Positions 1 to 7,406 of a DNA stretch of 45,190 bases are shown one piece after another. The stretch covers positions 1 to 45,190 of the forward strand of contig NZ_VTDO01000012.1 in the NCBI RefSeq assembly GCF_015627125.1, read 5' to 3'. The notes under the pieces are model-generated. The model was not told the DNA's origin, searched no databases, and saw only the letters and a program-made list of their open reading frames with translations. The stretch comes from Acinetobacter rathckeae. Its GTDB lineage: Bacteria; Pseudomonadota; Gammaproteobacteria; Pseudomonadales; Moraxellaceae. Position numbers and translations under genes: made by a program. The first letter of the stretch is position 1, and each line of letters opens with the position of its first letter.

Positions 1-10
1 CTTATTCCTT

Positions 11-43
11 AAAAAGCCCCCTATAATAAGGGGGCTTTTTTTT
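11..43 (+). terminator. Bidirectional intrinsic terminator
   Basis: GCCCCC (16-21) pairs with GGGGGC (30-35) across an 8-nt loop. An A-run lies on the left and eight T on the right, so the hairpin can end transcription in both directions. It probably closes a gene lying left of the window. Confidence 0.85.
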
Positions 44-160
44 ATGCTGGAAATTCAATCAGACTTAAGAAAATATAATATCCTTCATAATGCGTTAGGA
101 CTTTATAGGTATAAAAATGAATATAATGAAACCATCTAAAATTTTATACAGCTAATAATC

Positions 161-204
161 AAAGCTTTATTAACTGGTTTTAAACGGTTTCACTATAAAG
201 CTTT
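161..204. repeat. 10-bp inverted repeat after the nucleosidase gene
   Basis: AAAGCTTTAT (161-170) is matched by ATAAAGCTTT (195-204) around a 24-nt spacer. The right arm overlaps the sequence just past the stop codon of the minus-strand nucleosidase gene. There is no T-run after the stem on the minus strand, so it is not a classical terminator. It may stabilise the mRNA 3' end. Confidence 0.4.
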
Positions 205-207
205 TAT

Positions 208-1254
208 CTACAATGCCTTAATAAAAGCAATTGTCACTTTTGCTGCATTACGTTGGGCAACACCAGATGAGAAAAAAGCACCTACATTTGGGTCATGATC
301 TGCACCAGCTAAATCAGATAAGCTACGAAAGGCAATAAATGGAATATTGTTTGCATAAGCGACTTGCGCAACTGCAGCTGTTTCCATATCTACACAATCC
401 CCTTTTAATTGATTGTGTAGATAATCTCTATATTCACTATTGGCTAGGAATGATCCACTCGATACACCACGCTCTCCTATAATAATTTTAGGCTGATAAC
501 AGTTATTCTTATTTGCACAAATCGCTTCTAAAGAGGGTTGAGTAATATTTTGAATGCGAGCTGCAGTATTTAATAATGTTGGATCTACACTAAAATCTGT
601 TTTCATTTCACCATATGCAACAGGAATAGCTTGATCACCAATTTGTGTTGTTAATGCAATATTTTGGTAGTTTGATGAATTAATTACATTTGTTTGTCTA
701 AAAAAATGAGTCTTATATGGCGGGATACTTTGATCTAGTTTCAGACCAAGACAGGAAATATCTCCTGTAGAACCACAAGCAGATGGCGTCTGTGTATTGT
801 TTGCATAAAATATTTCATTTGGAGCAATCCAGCTTTTTACAATAACAACATCGCCTACATGATAGTTAGGGTTTAAGCTACCTGCAATGCCACTAAAAAT
901 AATGTGTTGGCTATTAAAGTGATCTGCTAGAAGCTGTGTAGTCATTGCTGCATTTGTCATACTTATACCACTTAAAGTAATGACAACGGCTTTATTTTCT
1001 AATAATCCTGTTGTGAATTTTTTACCTTGAATAATATAGTCTTTTTTGTCTTTTAATGAAGCCAATAATAAATCAGCCTCTTGACCAAATGCTGCAATAA
1101 TAGCGAGTCTTGGTGTACTATCACTTAAGTATTTGTTATTTTGAAGTACTGCAGAGCTTGGTATCTTTTTATTGATGTTGTTAGAGCTACAGCCAATGAG
1201 TGCTATACCACAGCCAATCGCAAGGCTTAATAAAGATAATTTTTTAAGATTCAT
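208..1254 (-). CDS. Secreted lipoprotein of the phosphorylase/MTA-SAH nucleosidase superfamily
   Basis: A 348-residue protein that starts with a lipoprotein signal peptide: a hydrophobic stretch ends in LIGC-S, so lipidation is expected near residue 22. The rest looks like the nucleoside phosphorylase/5'-methylthioadenosine nucleosidase fold. It has an early AAFGQEAD segment, a FSGIAGSL glycine motif, the VDMETAAVAQVAY purine-site motif and an FRSLSDLAGAD segment that supplies the usual catalytic Asp. Cytosolic MTA/SAH nucleosidases are about 230 residues. This one is longer, with an insertion around residues 150-250 that holds several cysteines. The family role would be cleavage of a nucleoside N-glycosidic bond, here in the periplasm or at the outer membrane. 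The substrate is unknown. It is transcribed alone and followed by an inverted repeat. Confidence 0.8.
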   Translation of the reverse strand: MNLKKLSLLSLAIGCGIALIGCSSNNINKKIPSSAVLQNNKYLSDSTPRLAIIAAFGQEADLLLASLKDKKDYIIQGKKFTTGLLENKAVVITLSGISMTNAAMTTQLLADHFNSQHIIFSGIAGSLNPNYHVGDVVIVKSWIAPNEIFYANNTQTPSACGSTGDISCLGLKLDQSIPPYKTHFFRQTNVINSSNYQNIALTTQIGDQAIPVAYGEMKTDFSVDPTLLNTAARIQNITQPSLEAICANKNNCYQPKIIIGERGVSSGSFLANSEYRDYLHNQLKGDCVDMETAAVAQVAYANNIPFIAFRSLSDLAGADHDPNVGAFFSSGVAQRNAAKVTIAFIKAL

Positions 1255-1787
1255 AGATATATCCTAAATAAAAGTAATAGTGAAACAGAAGTAACATCTT
1301 TCTTTTGAGCTGTCTATTAATAATAAATGTTAATTTTTCACTCTTCATTGAGGCTGTTTTTAATGGAGGTAGATTAGAGCAACACGTGCAGTATTCTTGA
1401 AAAAAGCTAGATTCTATTAATCTCTTTTGGAAGTTCTCAATTCACAATTAAAACGTATGTAATGAGCCAATATACCTTATTTTACAGATTAATATCGAGT
1501 AACAGAGAGGGAAAAGAATAAAAAATATCAATGGTTTAATTCGTAAACATTTGCCCATATTTTTATTATTCGCGTAGATGGTATACGTATGTTGAGTTAT
1601 TATCTTCGTAAGTATTTAGGCTGGAGAATCTAAACTAAAGTTATAGCTAATTCGAGGGTGTTGAATGTGCAACTTGAATCTGTCTGATATACTTACTTTA
1701 CAATTCAACGCCATGGTAAGTTACTGATAGTACACTTCATGGAGTGAATGATCTGTAAATAATATCATCTACAGATCATCAGTGACT
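1255..1787. other. 533-base gene-free stretch
   Basis: This is AT-rich sequence between two minus-strand genes with no convincing open frame on either strand. On the plus strand, roughly 1555-1632 reads as a short open stretch containing SYYLRKYLGW before a stop. This could be a decayed coding remnant, but it is too short to assign. The right end holds a hairpin at 1750-1777. The part next to 1255 should contain the promoter of the lipoprotein gene, but I see no strong -10/-35 pair. Confidence 0.5.
1750..1777 (-). terminator. Hairpin downstream of the DUF442 gene
   Basis: GATCTGTA (1750-1757) pairs with TACAGATC (1770-1777) across a 12-nt loop, 10 nt past the stop codon of the minus-strand DUF442 gene. 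It lacks a clear U-run, so it may be a weak terminator or an RNA-stability element. Confidence 0.4.
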
Positions 1788-2123
1788 TTAATCGTCTAAT
1801 AAATCCATTTGTTTTGCAATTTGATATAAGTTATTTGCTCGGCTACCTGTACGGCAGAACATCAAAATAGGTTTTGGAAGTTCATTGTAGTGATTCGCAA
1901 AGGTTCTAACATCAAGTTCAGTGATTTGCCCTGAAATGACAGGTTGATAAACGTAGTCTAAACCAACATTTCTAGAGGCTTCTTCAATTTGTGCACTGGT
2001 GGGTTGTTCTGACCCACCTTCAAAATCAGGGCGATTGTTAATTACAGACTTAAAGCCTTTTTCCACAATTTGATCGACTTGTTGAGGACCAATTTGTCCT
2101 GCAAAACCAACATCTTCAGTCAT
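1788..2123 (-). CDS. DUF442 / TIGR01244-type cysteine phosphatase-like protein
   Basis: A small 111-residue protein of the beta-lactamase-hydrolase-like (DUF442) family, which shares the dual-specificity phosphatase fold. It has the family's VINNRPDFEGGSEQPT segment near residues 28-43 and the nucleophile loop FCRTGSR near residue 90 (Cys followed by Arg five residues on). In other bacteria this domain is either alone, as here, or fused to a persulfide dioxygenase or rhodanese. It has therefore been linked to sulfide and persulfide handling. GGAG lies 7-8 nt before the ATG. It is divergent from trxC across 184 bases. The biochemical substrate cannot be read from the sequence. Confidence 0.8.
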   Translation of the reverse strand: MTEDVGFAGQIGPQQVDQIVEKGFKSVINNRPDFEGGSEQPTSAQIEEASRNVGLDYVYQPVISGQITELDVRTFANHYNELPKPILMFCRTGSRANNLYQIAKQMDLLDD

Positions 2124-2307
2124 TTGGTGCTCCAGTGTTTTAATGTAGATGTGTGTATATTACTCTAGATTATAAATAATATATGCTGTGATGTAAGTGC
2201 TTGTTAGGTTTTTATTTGATAACAATAGCGTTAATTGAGCTGGTGGCATGATACGCACTTTGTGATTATGATAGGGTATTGTTGTATGTTTAGAGATGAA
2301 ATATAAA

Positions 2308-2736
2308 ATGATTTTGGTTTGCCCAGCATGTACGGCTAAAAATAGAGTAGAGACAGATCAACTGGTTAATCAACCCATCTGTGGCCGATGCCAAGATATG
2401 CTAATACCGCAACATTCAATCGTGTTAAATGAGCAAAATTTTAGTGCTTTTATACAATATAGTGATTTGCCTGTAGTGATTGATTTATGGGCAGACTGGT
2501 GTGGCCCATGTAAAGCGATGGCACCACATTTTGAGCATGTTGCATCGCAATATACAAATGTGATTTTTGCAAAAATTAATACTGAAGAAAACCCACGTTT
2601 AAGCCAAGCATTTAATATTCGTAGTATTCCAACATTGGTTTTTATGAATAAAACAACAGAGTTAGCACGTGTGAGTGGTGCACTCAAAGCGACCGAATTA
2701 AAGCAATGGGTTGATCAGAGCTTAACAAAATTATAA
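2308..2736 (+). CDS. trxC: Thioredoxin 2 (zinc-binding)
   Basis: A 142-residue disulfide reductase. The N-terminal zinc ribbon has two CxxC pairs (Cys5/Cys8 and Cys25/Cys28), which separate TrxC from TrxA. The thioredoxin domain follows, with the WCGPC redox centre at about residues 64-68 and the SIPTLVF cis-proline segment. In the TrxC family this protein reduces cytosolic disulfides and is linked to oxidative stress. An in-frame ATG at 2296 would add four residues (MKYK). I chose 2308 because that gives the usual family N-terminus, with the first Cys at position 5, and because the only SD-like sequence (AGAG at 2292-2295) abuts the 2296 ATG. The thioesterase gene follows 17 bases downstream and is probably co-transcribed. 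Confidence 0.93.
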   Translation: MILVCPACTAKNRVETDQLVNQPICGRCQDMLIPQHSIVLNEQNFSAFIQYSDLPVVIDLWADWCGPCKAMAPHFEHVASQYTNVIFAKINTEENPRLSQAFNIRSIPTLVFMNKTTELARVSGALKATELKQWVDQSLTKL

Positions 2737-2753
2737 AGCATAGGAGGGCAATC

Positions 2754-3173
2754 ATGACACAAGCAATTAAACCAGAAGGGACTTTATCACTGCAAACGAT
2801 TGCAATGCCTGCAGACACCAATTGGAGTGGTGATATTTTTGGTGGCTGGATTGTTTCACAAATGGACTTGGCAGGTGCGATTCATGCTGAACGTTTTAGC
2901 CAAGGTCGCTGTGCAACAATAGCCATTAATCAAATGTCTTTTTTAGTACCTGTAAAAATTGGTGATGTGATTAGTTGCTATACCAAAATTTTGAAAGTAG
3001 GAAATACATCTATTCAGATTCAAATCGAGGTGTGGGACAGTCACGATGAATCTAGACCTGCTAAGCAAGTCACTGCAGGTATTTTTACATTTGTTGCCGT
3101 AGATGCAAATGGCCGTAAACGTCAAATTGCTGAGGCATTAAAAGCGAAAATGTCTGATGAAACAGCTCCTTAA
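2754..3173 (+). CDS. Acyl-CoA thioesterase, YciA-like hot-dog fold
   Basis: A 139-residue protein with the single hot-dog domain of YciA/BFIT-type acyl-CoA thioesterases. The signature lies at about residues 18-40: ADTNWSGDIFGGWIVSQMDLAGA, in which the Asp and the GG-containing helix form the CoA/active site. These enzymes hydrolyse acyl-CoA esters in the cytoplasm and probably control CoA pools. The SD is excellent (AGGAGG, 2742-2747, 6 nt before ATG). It follows trxC closely. Its stop codon lies inside the loop of its own terminator. The chain-length preference cannot be inferred. Confidence 0.9.
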   Translation: MTQAIKPEGTLSLQTIAMPADTNWSGDIFGGWIVSQMDLAGAIHAERFSQGRCATIAINQMSFLVPVKIGDVISCYTKILKVGNTSIQIQIEVWDSHDESRPAKQVTAGIFTFVAVDANGRKRQIAEALKAKMSDETAP

Positions 3174-3186
3174 GGAGCTGTTTTTT
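3161..3186 (+). terminator. Terminator of the trxC-thioesterase unit
   Basis: AACAGCTCC (3161-3169) pairs with GGAGCTGTT (3174-3182), followed by a run of T. The stop codon TAA (3171-3173) lies in the four-base loop, so the final codons of the thioesterase form the stem. Confidence 0.9.
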
Positions 3187-3192
3187 TAATGT

Positions 3193-3681
3193 TTAGTCTT
3201 TAAAGTTGTTGAACTGTAAAGGGATACCAAACTGTTGTTCTTTCAAAAATGCCATGACATTTTGTAATGTGTCGCGCTTTTTATCTGTAACACGAATTTT
3301 ATCGCCTTGAATAGATGATTGAACTTTAATACCACTTTCTTTAATGGCTTTGTTCACTTTCTTTGCAGTATCTGAGTCTAGGCCATCTTTAAGTTTAATC
3401 ACTTGTACAATGTGCTTTCCCGAAGCTGTTGCTTTTTCTGGGTCCATGGCTTGTACGTCAATTTTACGCTTGTAAAAATGGTTTTCTAGCATACTGTAGA
3501 CTTGTTCACACTGAAAATCACTTTCAGTCGAAATTTTAATTTCTTTGTTTTTTTCGTTAAGTTCGATTTTGACGTCTTGCCCACGAAAGTCAAAGCGTGT
3601 TGAGATCTCTTTTTGAGTGTTTTGTACCGCATGGTTCACTTCAAAAAGCTCAAGTTCAGAAACGATATCAAAAGATGACAT
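3193..3681 (-). CDS. yajQ: YajQ family nucleotide-binding protein
   Basis: A 162-residue protein that begins SSFDIVSELELFEVNHAV, the hallmark start of YajQ. It has the two ferredoxin-like half-domains of the family and a conserved KIRVTDKKRDTLQ segment near the C-terminus. YajQ proteins bind nucleotides, and some bind cyclic di-GMP and act with LysR-type regulators; that role is known elsewhere and is not shown here. The frame stays open upstream to 3846, but that extension does not look like the family and overlaps the rhodanese gene. I therefore place the start at 3681. The genes are divergent, sharing a 90-bp promoter region with the rhodanese gene. Confidence 0.93.
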   Translation of the reverse strand: MSSFDIVSELELFEVNHAVQNTQKEISTRFDFRGQDVKIELNEKNKEIKISTESDFQCEQVYSMLENHFYKRKIDVQAMDPEKATASGKHIVQVIKLKDGLDSDTAKKVNKAIKESGIKVQSSIQGDKIRVTDKKRDTLQNVMAFLKEQQFGIPLQFNNFKD

Positions 3682-3771
3682 ATCTATACCTTTACAAATG
3701 GATGAAATATCTGAGATGCTATGAGGGTTTTCTTGATTTGCCAAGTGTTGTTTTATAAAAAGGAGTATAGC

Positions 3772-4080
3772 ATGATCCGTAAACAAGAAATTACAACATT
3801 TGACTTCCCAAAGGATGCAGTCATTTGGGATGTTCGTGATGTTCAATCATACCGTGAAGGGCATTTGAAAGGCACAGTCAATTTACCAATTGATGAGATT
3901 ACTGAGCAGAGTTTGATGAGTGTGTCAGTAGGCCAGCCGATCTATGTACTTTGTGGTGGTGGTAGTAAAGCACCACGTGCAGCAGAGAAATTAGAAAACT
4001 ATGATGATAGCCGTGAATATGTAGTTTTAATGGGCGGTATGCGAGCTGTCCTAGCTGCAGGTATGCCTATACAAAGTTAA
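3772..4080 (+). CDS. Single-domain rhodanese-like sulfurtransferase
   Basis: A 102-residue protein made of one rhodanese domain. WDVRDVQSYREGHLKGTVNLP (about residues 18-38) is the CH2A-type motif. LCGGGSKAPRAAEKL carries the catalytic Cys at about residue 64. The active-site loop is compact and rich in Gly, as in GlpE-like or sulfur-relay rhodaneses. The start at 3772 has AGGAG 6 nt upstream. The longer frame from 3721 has no SD and no family support. It ends at a strong bidirectional terminator shared with mnmC. The sulfur acceptor is unknown. Confidence 0.85.
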   Translation: MIRKQEITTFDFPKDAVIWDVRDVQSYREGHLKGTVNLPIDEITEQSLMSVSVGQPIYVLCGGGSKAPRAAEKLENYDDSREYVVLMGGMRAVLAAGMPIQS

Positions 4081-4105
4081 AAAAAGCGCCTTAGGCGCTT
4101 TTTTT
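4081..4105. terminator. Bidirectional terminator between rhodanese gene and mnmC
   Basis: AAAAAGCGCC pairs with GGCGCTTTTT around a TTA loop. The A-run and T-run on the two sides make it work for both convergent genes. It overlaps the first bases past both stop codons. Confidence 0.9.
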
Positions 4106-5969
4106 AACTTTGATAGTAAGGCTTCTTAGCCTTCTTTTTTTTGTCAAAACGCTGTGGCGCGAGTTTATTGTATAACTGAGTAGGAATGGGGAGAAGCTCA
4201 CCATGAATTTCAGCGGCCAAAATTTCAGCACACAGTGGTGCAAATAAAAAGCCTTTAGAACCTAAGCCTGTATGGGTATAAATGCGGGTACTCTCTGAGG
4301 TAATACCAACCAAAGGTAAGTAGTCTGGACTTTGTGCTCTAATTGCACTACGACCTTGCCACGTAGTGGTCTGAGGAAAGTGTTCGCTATATTTTGGGTA
4401 GGCTTGATTGAGCAGTGTTAAGTTATGCTCATGGTCTTCAAGAAGTACGTTTGTGTCTGTACGTTGTGGTTGAAATGATGCCCCTAAAATGACTTGTGTT
4501 TGGTCTAGCTGTGCCATATAGCCACCATAGCTGAGTGCAGTATGTGCTTTAAGTGGTGAACTGCTGGTTTCGAACCAACTGACTTGGCCACGAATTGGTT
4601 TTAATGTGGGGTGATTTTTCACAAGCTCTGGGCTTGCTGTCGCCACACAAGACACAACATAGTCTGCTTGATAGATGTTTTCGTGTGTGTCTGTTAGAAC
4701 AACGTCATTAGCGTGTTCAGTGATGTGTCGAATATCCACTATATGCAACCGAATATTTGCATGTGCCAGAATTTCATCTTTAAGCAGGTGTGGTGTAATG
4801 GTGCCTGCATGCATAAGTGTTGCCGTTGGGTGATGACATTGATGATCAGGTAAACTCAGTGCTGTAAACGTATTCTTAGGATAGTTCTGGGCAATGTGAT
4901 GTAGCTCGCCTGCATGTTTAAGGTCGCTTTGTTGCACGGCAATGGGTGAAAATGCATTAAATTGTTGATAGTAGTTTTGCGCATATTGCCAACTACAGAC
5001 CATGAGGTGTTCATGGGCTTGTTCAATTGGGCAGACTTTTGGGTTAATGAGTGCCAGAGGGTTACCAGAACCACCACACAGTGGCGTGGTTTTCTCAAAG
5101 AGATCTACACGATACCCTCGCTGTGCAAAAGCCCATGCTGTCGTTAAACCTGCAATGCCTGCACCAATAATAGCAATGTGTTGCTGTTTATGCGTAGGTT
5201 GGTTTGGTTCAGTACTTATTTGTGGCCAGACACCTTTGAGCATTTCACGTTTATGTCCAAAGCCTTTAGGTCGGCTAATGTGTATGCCGTGAGCTTGTAG
5301 GCCTCGTTTGATTATACCTGCCACACTAAATGAAGCGAAGGTTGTTCCCATATCTGATAATCGAATGATATGTTTGAGAATATTTTCTTGCCATAACTCA
5401 GGGTTACAAGATGGGGCAAAGCCATCTAAAAACCAAGCATTAACAGGTGTTCTAGTCGTGATTACTGGGAAAATATCGGCCGCATCGCCAAACCAAAGGT
5501 CAATACTAAAGCGTTCTTCTGAGAATGAAAGTCGATGACAGCCTGCAATTGCTTGAGGGTATTGTTCTATCAACTGTTGTGCCAGAGGTTCAAGCTCGGG
5601 CCATGCTTTAAGTGCACGGCTCAGGTCTTGATGTGATAGCGGGTATTTTTCAACGCTGACTACGTGTAGGTGGCTGTGATTATCGCAACGTACCTCACGC
5701 CATAGTTGCCATAGGGCTAAAACATTTAAGCCTGTACCAAAGCCTGTTTCACCCACACAAAAATATTGATAATCTGTGAGTTGAGCTAGGCGTGTGCTGA
5801 GGTCATTGCCATTTAAAAAAACATGCCGTGTTTCGAGTAAGCCATTGGCTTTTGAAAAGTACACATCACCAAATTGGCGAGAGCAAGGGATATCTATACC
5901 ATCAACGGACTGCCAGTCTAGTTCGGCATGTTCAATCTTTCCAAACACAAATATTCCTTTACTTACCAC
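4104..5969 (-). CDS. mnmC: Bifunctional tRNA U34 modification enzyme MnmC
   Basis: A 621-residue two-domain enzyme for the last steps of mnm5s2U at the tRNA wobble position. Residues 1 to about 245 are the SAM-dependent methyltransferase (MnmC2): the VYFSKANGLLETRHVFL start, the GETGFGTGLNVL SAM loop and the WFLDGFAPSCNPELW motif. From about residue 263 comes the FAD-dependent oxidoreductase (MnmC1), with its dinucleotide motif IGAGIAGLTTAWAF and a C-terminal HTGLGSKGFLFAP flavin segment. The first domain removes the carboxymethyl group, oxidatively. The second methylates the resulting amine. Length fits the family (about 620-670). The start overlaps the end of the upstream coiled-coil gene by 7 bases, which suggests translational coupling. 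Confidence 0.95.
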   Translation of the reverse strand: MVSKGIFVFGKIEHAELDWQSVDGIDIPCSRQFGDVYFSKANGLLETRHVFLNGNDLSTRLAQLTDYQYFCVGETGFGTGLNVLALWQLWREVRCDNHSHLHVVSVEKYPLSHQDLSRALKAWPELEPLAQQLIEQYPQAIAGCHRLSFSEERFSIDLWFGDAADIFPVITTRTPVNAWFLDGFAPSCNPELWQENILKHIIRLSDMGTTFASFSVAGIIKRGLQAHGIHISRPKGFGHKREMLKGVWPQISTEPNQPTHKQQHIAIIGAGIAGLTTAWAFAQRGYRVDLFEKTTPLCGGSGNPLALINPKVCPIEQAHEHLMVCSWQYAQNYYQQFNAFSPIAVQQSDLKHAGELHHIAQNYPKNTFTALSLPDHQCHHPTATLMHAGTITPHLLKDEILAHANIRLHIVDIRHITEHANDVVLTDTHENIYQADYVVSCVATASPELVKNHPTLKPIRGQVSWFETSSSPLKAHTALSYGGYMAQLDQTQVILGASFQPQRTDTNVLLEDHEHNLTLLNQAYPKYSEHFPQTTTWQGRSAIRAQSPDYLPLVGITSESTRIYTHTGLGSKGFLFAPLCAEILAAEIHGELLPIPTQLYNKLAPQRFDKKKKAKKPYYQS

Positions 5970-6418
5970 TGTCTACGGCGTTTGGTATAAATATAACCCG
6001 CCAAAATAAAGCCAAGCAGTACACCAACCCCAAGTGTTGCTGCACCATACATAAATAATTGTGCTGTACGTTCACTTTGTAGCACTTGAACTTGTACCCC
6101 AAGATTGTCATTTTTAAGTTGTAATTCTTGGTTGCGTGCCAGTGCATCAAGGTTGGCTTTTTCAAGTTGTTGCATACGTACTTCTTGATTTTTAACCAAC
6201 GCTTTTATTTTAAGGTCATCTTCTGCTTTTTTTTGTGCCAATTGAGCAGGTGAGTTGGGCTCAACAAGAGGTGCTGGCCCTTTTTTTACTGTAGGCGATA
6301 TAGCGACACTACTTGCCGTAGCTGTAGCCTGAGTAGTTTGTGCAGTAGGTGCTAGAGCCCAGCTCAGTGATGGTAGCCAGAGTATGCTTGCGAGGAAACG
6401 ACAGACAACATGACGCAT
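5963..6418 (-). CDS. Secreted coiled-coil protein with C-terminal membrane anchor
   Basis: A 151-residue protein of unknown function. It begins with a signal peptide (MRHVVCRFLASILWLPSLSWA, cleavage expected after ALA/WA). A Thr/Ala/Pro-rich linker follows. Residues about 68-115 form a charged helix rich in Lys, Glu and Gln, likely a coiled coil. One membrane helix near residues 122-143 ends in the positive tail YTKRRRQW. The ending resembles the coiled-coil plus anchor half of YgiM-type proteins, but the SH3 domain is absent. The frame extends upstream to 6607, but that part overlaps yciI and lacks a signal peptide, so I start at 6418. The 7-base overlap with mnmC places them in one operon. 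Confidence 0.7.
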   Translation of the reverse strand: MRHVVCRFLASILWLPSLSWALAPTAQTTQATATASSVAISPTVKKGPAPLVEPNSPAQLAQKKAEDDLKIKALVKNQEVRMQQLEKANLDALARNQELQLKNDNLGVQVQVLQSERTAQLFMYGAATLGVGVLLGFILAGYIYTKRRRQW

Positions 6419-6422
6419 AATG

Positions 6423-6725
6423 TTAGCCTTTAGGGAAAACTTGAATGAATGGTTTAATATCGATATGGCGGTACACACCTGCTTTGAGGTAGGGTTCTTC
6501 TGCCAACCATGCATCGAGTGCCTCTCTCGTGGCAAAATCAACCACAAGCGTACTGCCATAAAACCCATCTTGAATATTGTCTGGATTTTTAGGCATTGGC
6601 CCACCAAGTATGAGTTGCCCTGCTGCGTCTAGTTTTTCTAAACGTGCCAAATGGTCCGGGCGAGCAGCAAGGCGTTGCTCGAGTACATTGTCATGGTCTG
6701 TGCAGGTAATGATATATAAAGCCAT
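6423..6725 (-). CDS. yciI: YciI family protein
   Basis: A 100-residue protein with the ferredoxin-like alpha+beta fold of YciI. The signature is RPDHLARLEKLDAAGQLILGGPMP (residues about 22-45), containing the conserved His-Leu pair, followed by GSTLVVDFATREALDAWLAEEPYLKAGVY. Members are small cytosolic proteins, some acting as dehydrochlorinases, and most have no known substrate. As in many gammaproteobacteria, it lies directly downstream of yciB (25 bases) and looks co-transcribed with it. Confidence 0.9.
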   Translation of the reverse strand: MALYIITCTDHDNVLEQRLAARPDHLARLEKLDAAGQLILGGPMPKNPDNIQDGFYGSTLVVDFATREALDAWLAEEPYLKAGVYRHIDIKPFIQVFPKG

Positions 6726-6750
6726 GTTAAATTCCTTTTAAATAATGTGC

Positions 6751-7362
6751 TTAGTTGTCTGATTTAAAGTGTTTTCTGAGTAAAATGAATTGTCCAATAA
6801 TAAACGAAAACATCACCAGTAAATCACCAAATGATGTAAATTCACCCCAGTATTTACCTTTCATAAAAATAAATGCAAAAAATACATGTAGTGAACACAT
6901 CACAAAAAACATAGCTGCCCAAGCATAGTTGAGTTTACGCCAGCCTTGAGCTGAAAGTTCGAGTACAGGGCCAAACATACGTTTGATGAGTGGTGTACGC
7001 TCTTTGTTAAAGAAAGGTGAGAGTAGGAATGCACCTGCAAATAATAGATTAAGTAGTGCCGCTTTAAGCTTAATATAGAAGTCATCACTGAGCATGAGGG
7101 TTACACCGCCAAAAACGACGGTCATGAATAAAATTAACCATTGTTGTTTTTCAAGACGAAACTTTTGGGAGATAAATAGTACGGTATAGACGACAACCAT
7201 TGAAATAATGAGTGCTGCTGTTGCGACTAAAATATTATTATTGTCTTTACCACCTGCTGAACCAATCAGCGTGAGTAATGGGTGGTGGGTATTATTAGGA
7301 TCAACAGTTTTATAAAAATAGAAAAATATAATTAATGGGATAAAGTCCAAAAGTGCTTTCAT
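6751..7362 (-). CDS. yciB: Inner-membrane septation protein A (YciB/IspZ)
   Basis: A 203-residue integral membrane protein with five or six hydrophobic helices. It begins MKALLDFIPLIIFFYFYK, the typical YciB start, and contains the conserved NLLFAGAFLLSPFFNKERTPLIKRMFG and NYAWAAMFF segments. YciB is linked to septation in Shigella and to envelope and cell-length control in E. coli. The frame is open upstream to 7512, but that part runs into the PHP gene, so I start at 7362. Forty-four bases separate it from the divergent PHP gene. The first gene of the yciB-yciI-coiled-coil-mnmC cluster. Confidence 0.92.
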   Translation of the reverse strand: MKALLDFIPLIIFFYFYKTVDPNNTHHPLLTLIGSAGGKDNNNILVATAALIISMVVVYTVLFISQKFRLEKQQWLILFMTVVFGGVTLMLSDDFYIKLKAALLNLLFAGAFLLSPFFNKERTPLIKRMFGPVLELSAQGWRKLNYAWAAMFFVMCSLHVFFAFIFMKGKYWGEFTSFGDLLVMFSFIIGQFILLRKHFKSDN

Positions 7363-7406
7363 GTTAAAGTGTTTAATCCTATCTCTTGAGTGGTACAGTA
7401 TAAGAT

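Noticed and set aside
1555..1632. Possible transposase remnant (SYYLRKYLGW)
   Set aside because: Only about 25 codons, no terminal inverted repeats or target duplication; kept as a weak observation in the intergenic entry, not as a mobile element.
3682..3846. N-terminal extension of YajQ
   Set aside because: It does not match the family start, runs through the divergent rhodanese gene, and a family-like start exists at 3681.
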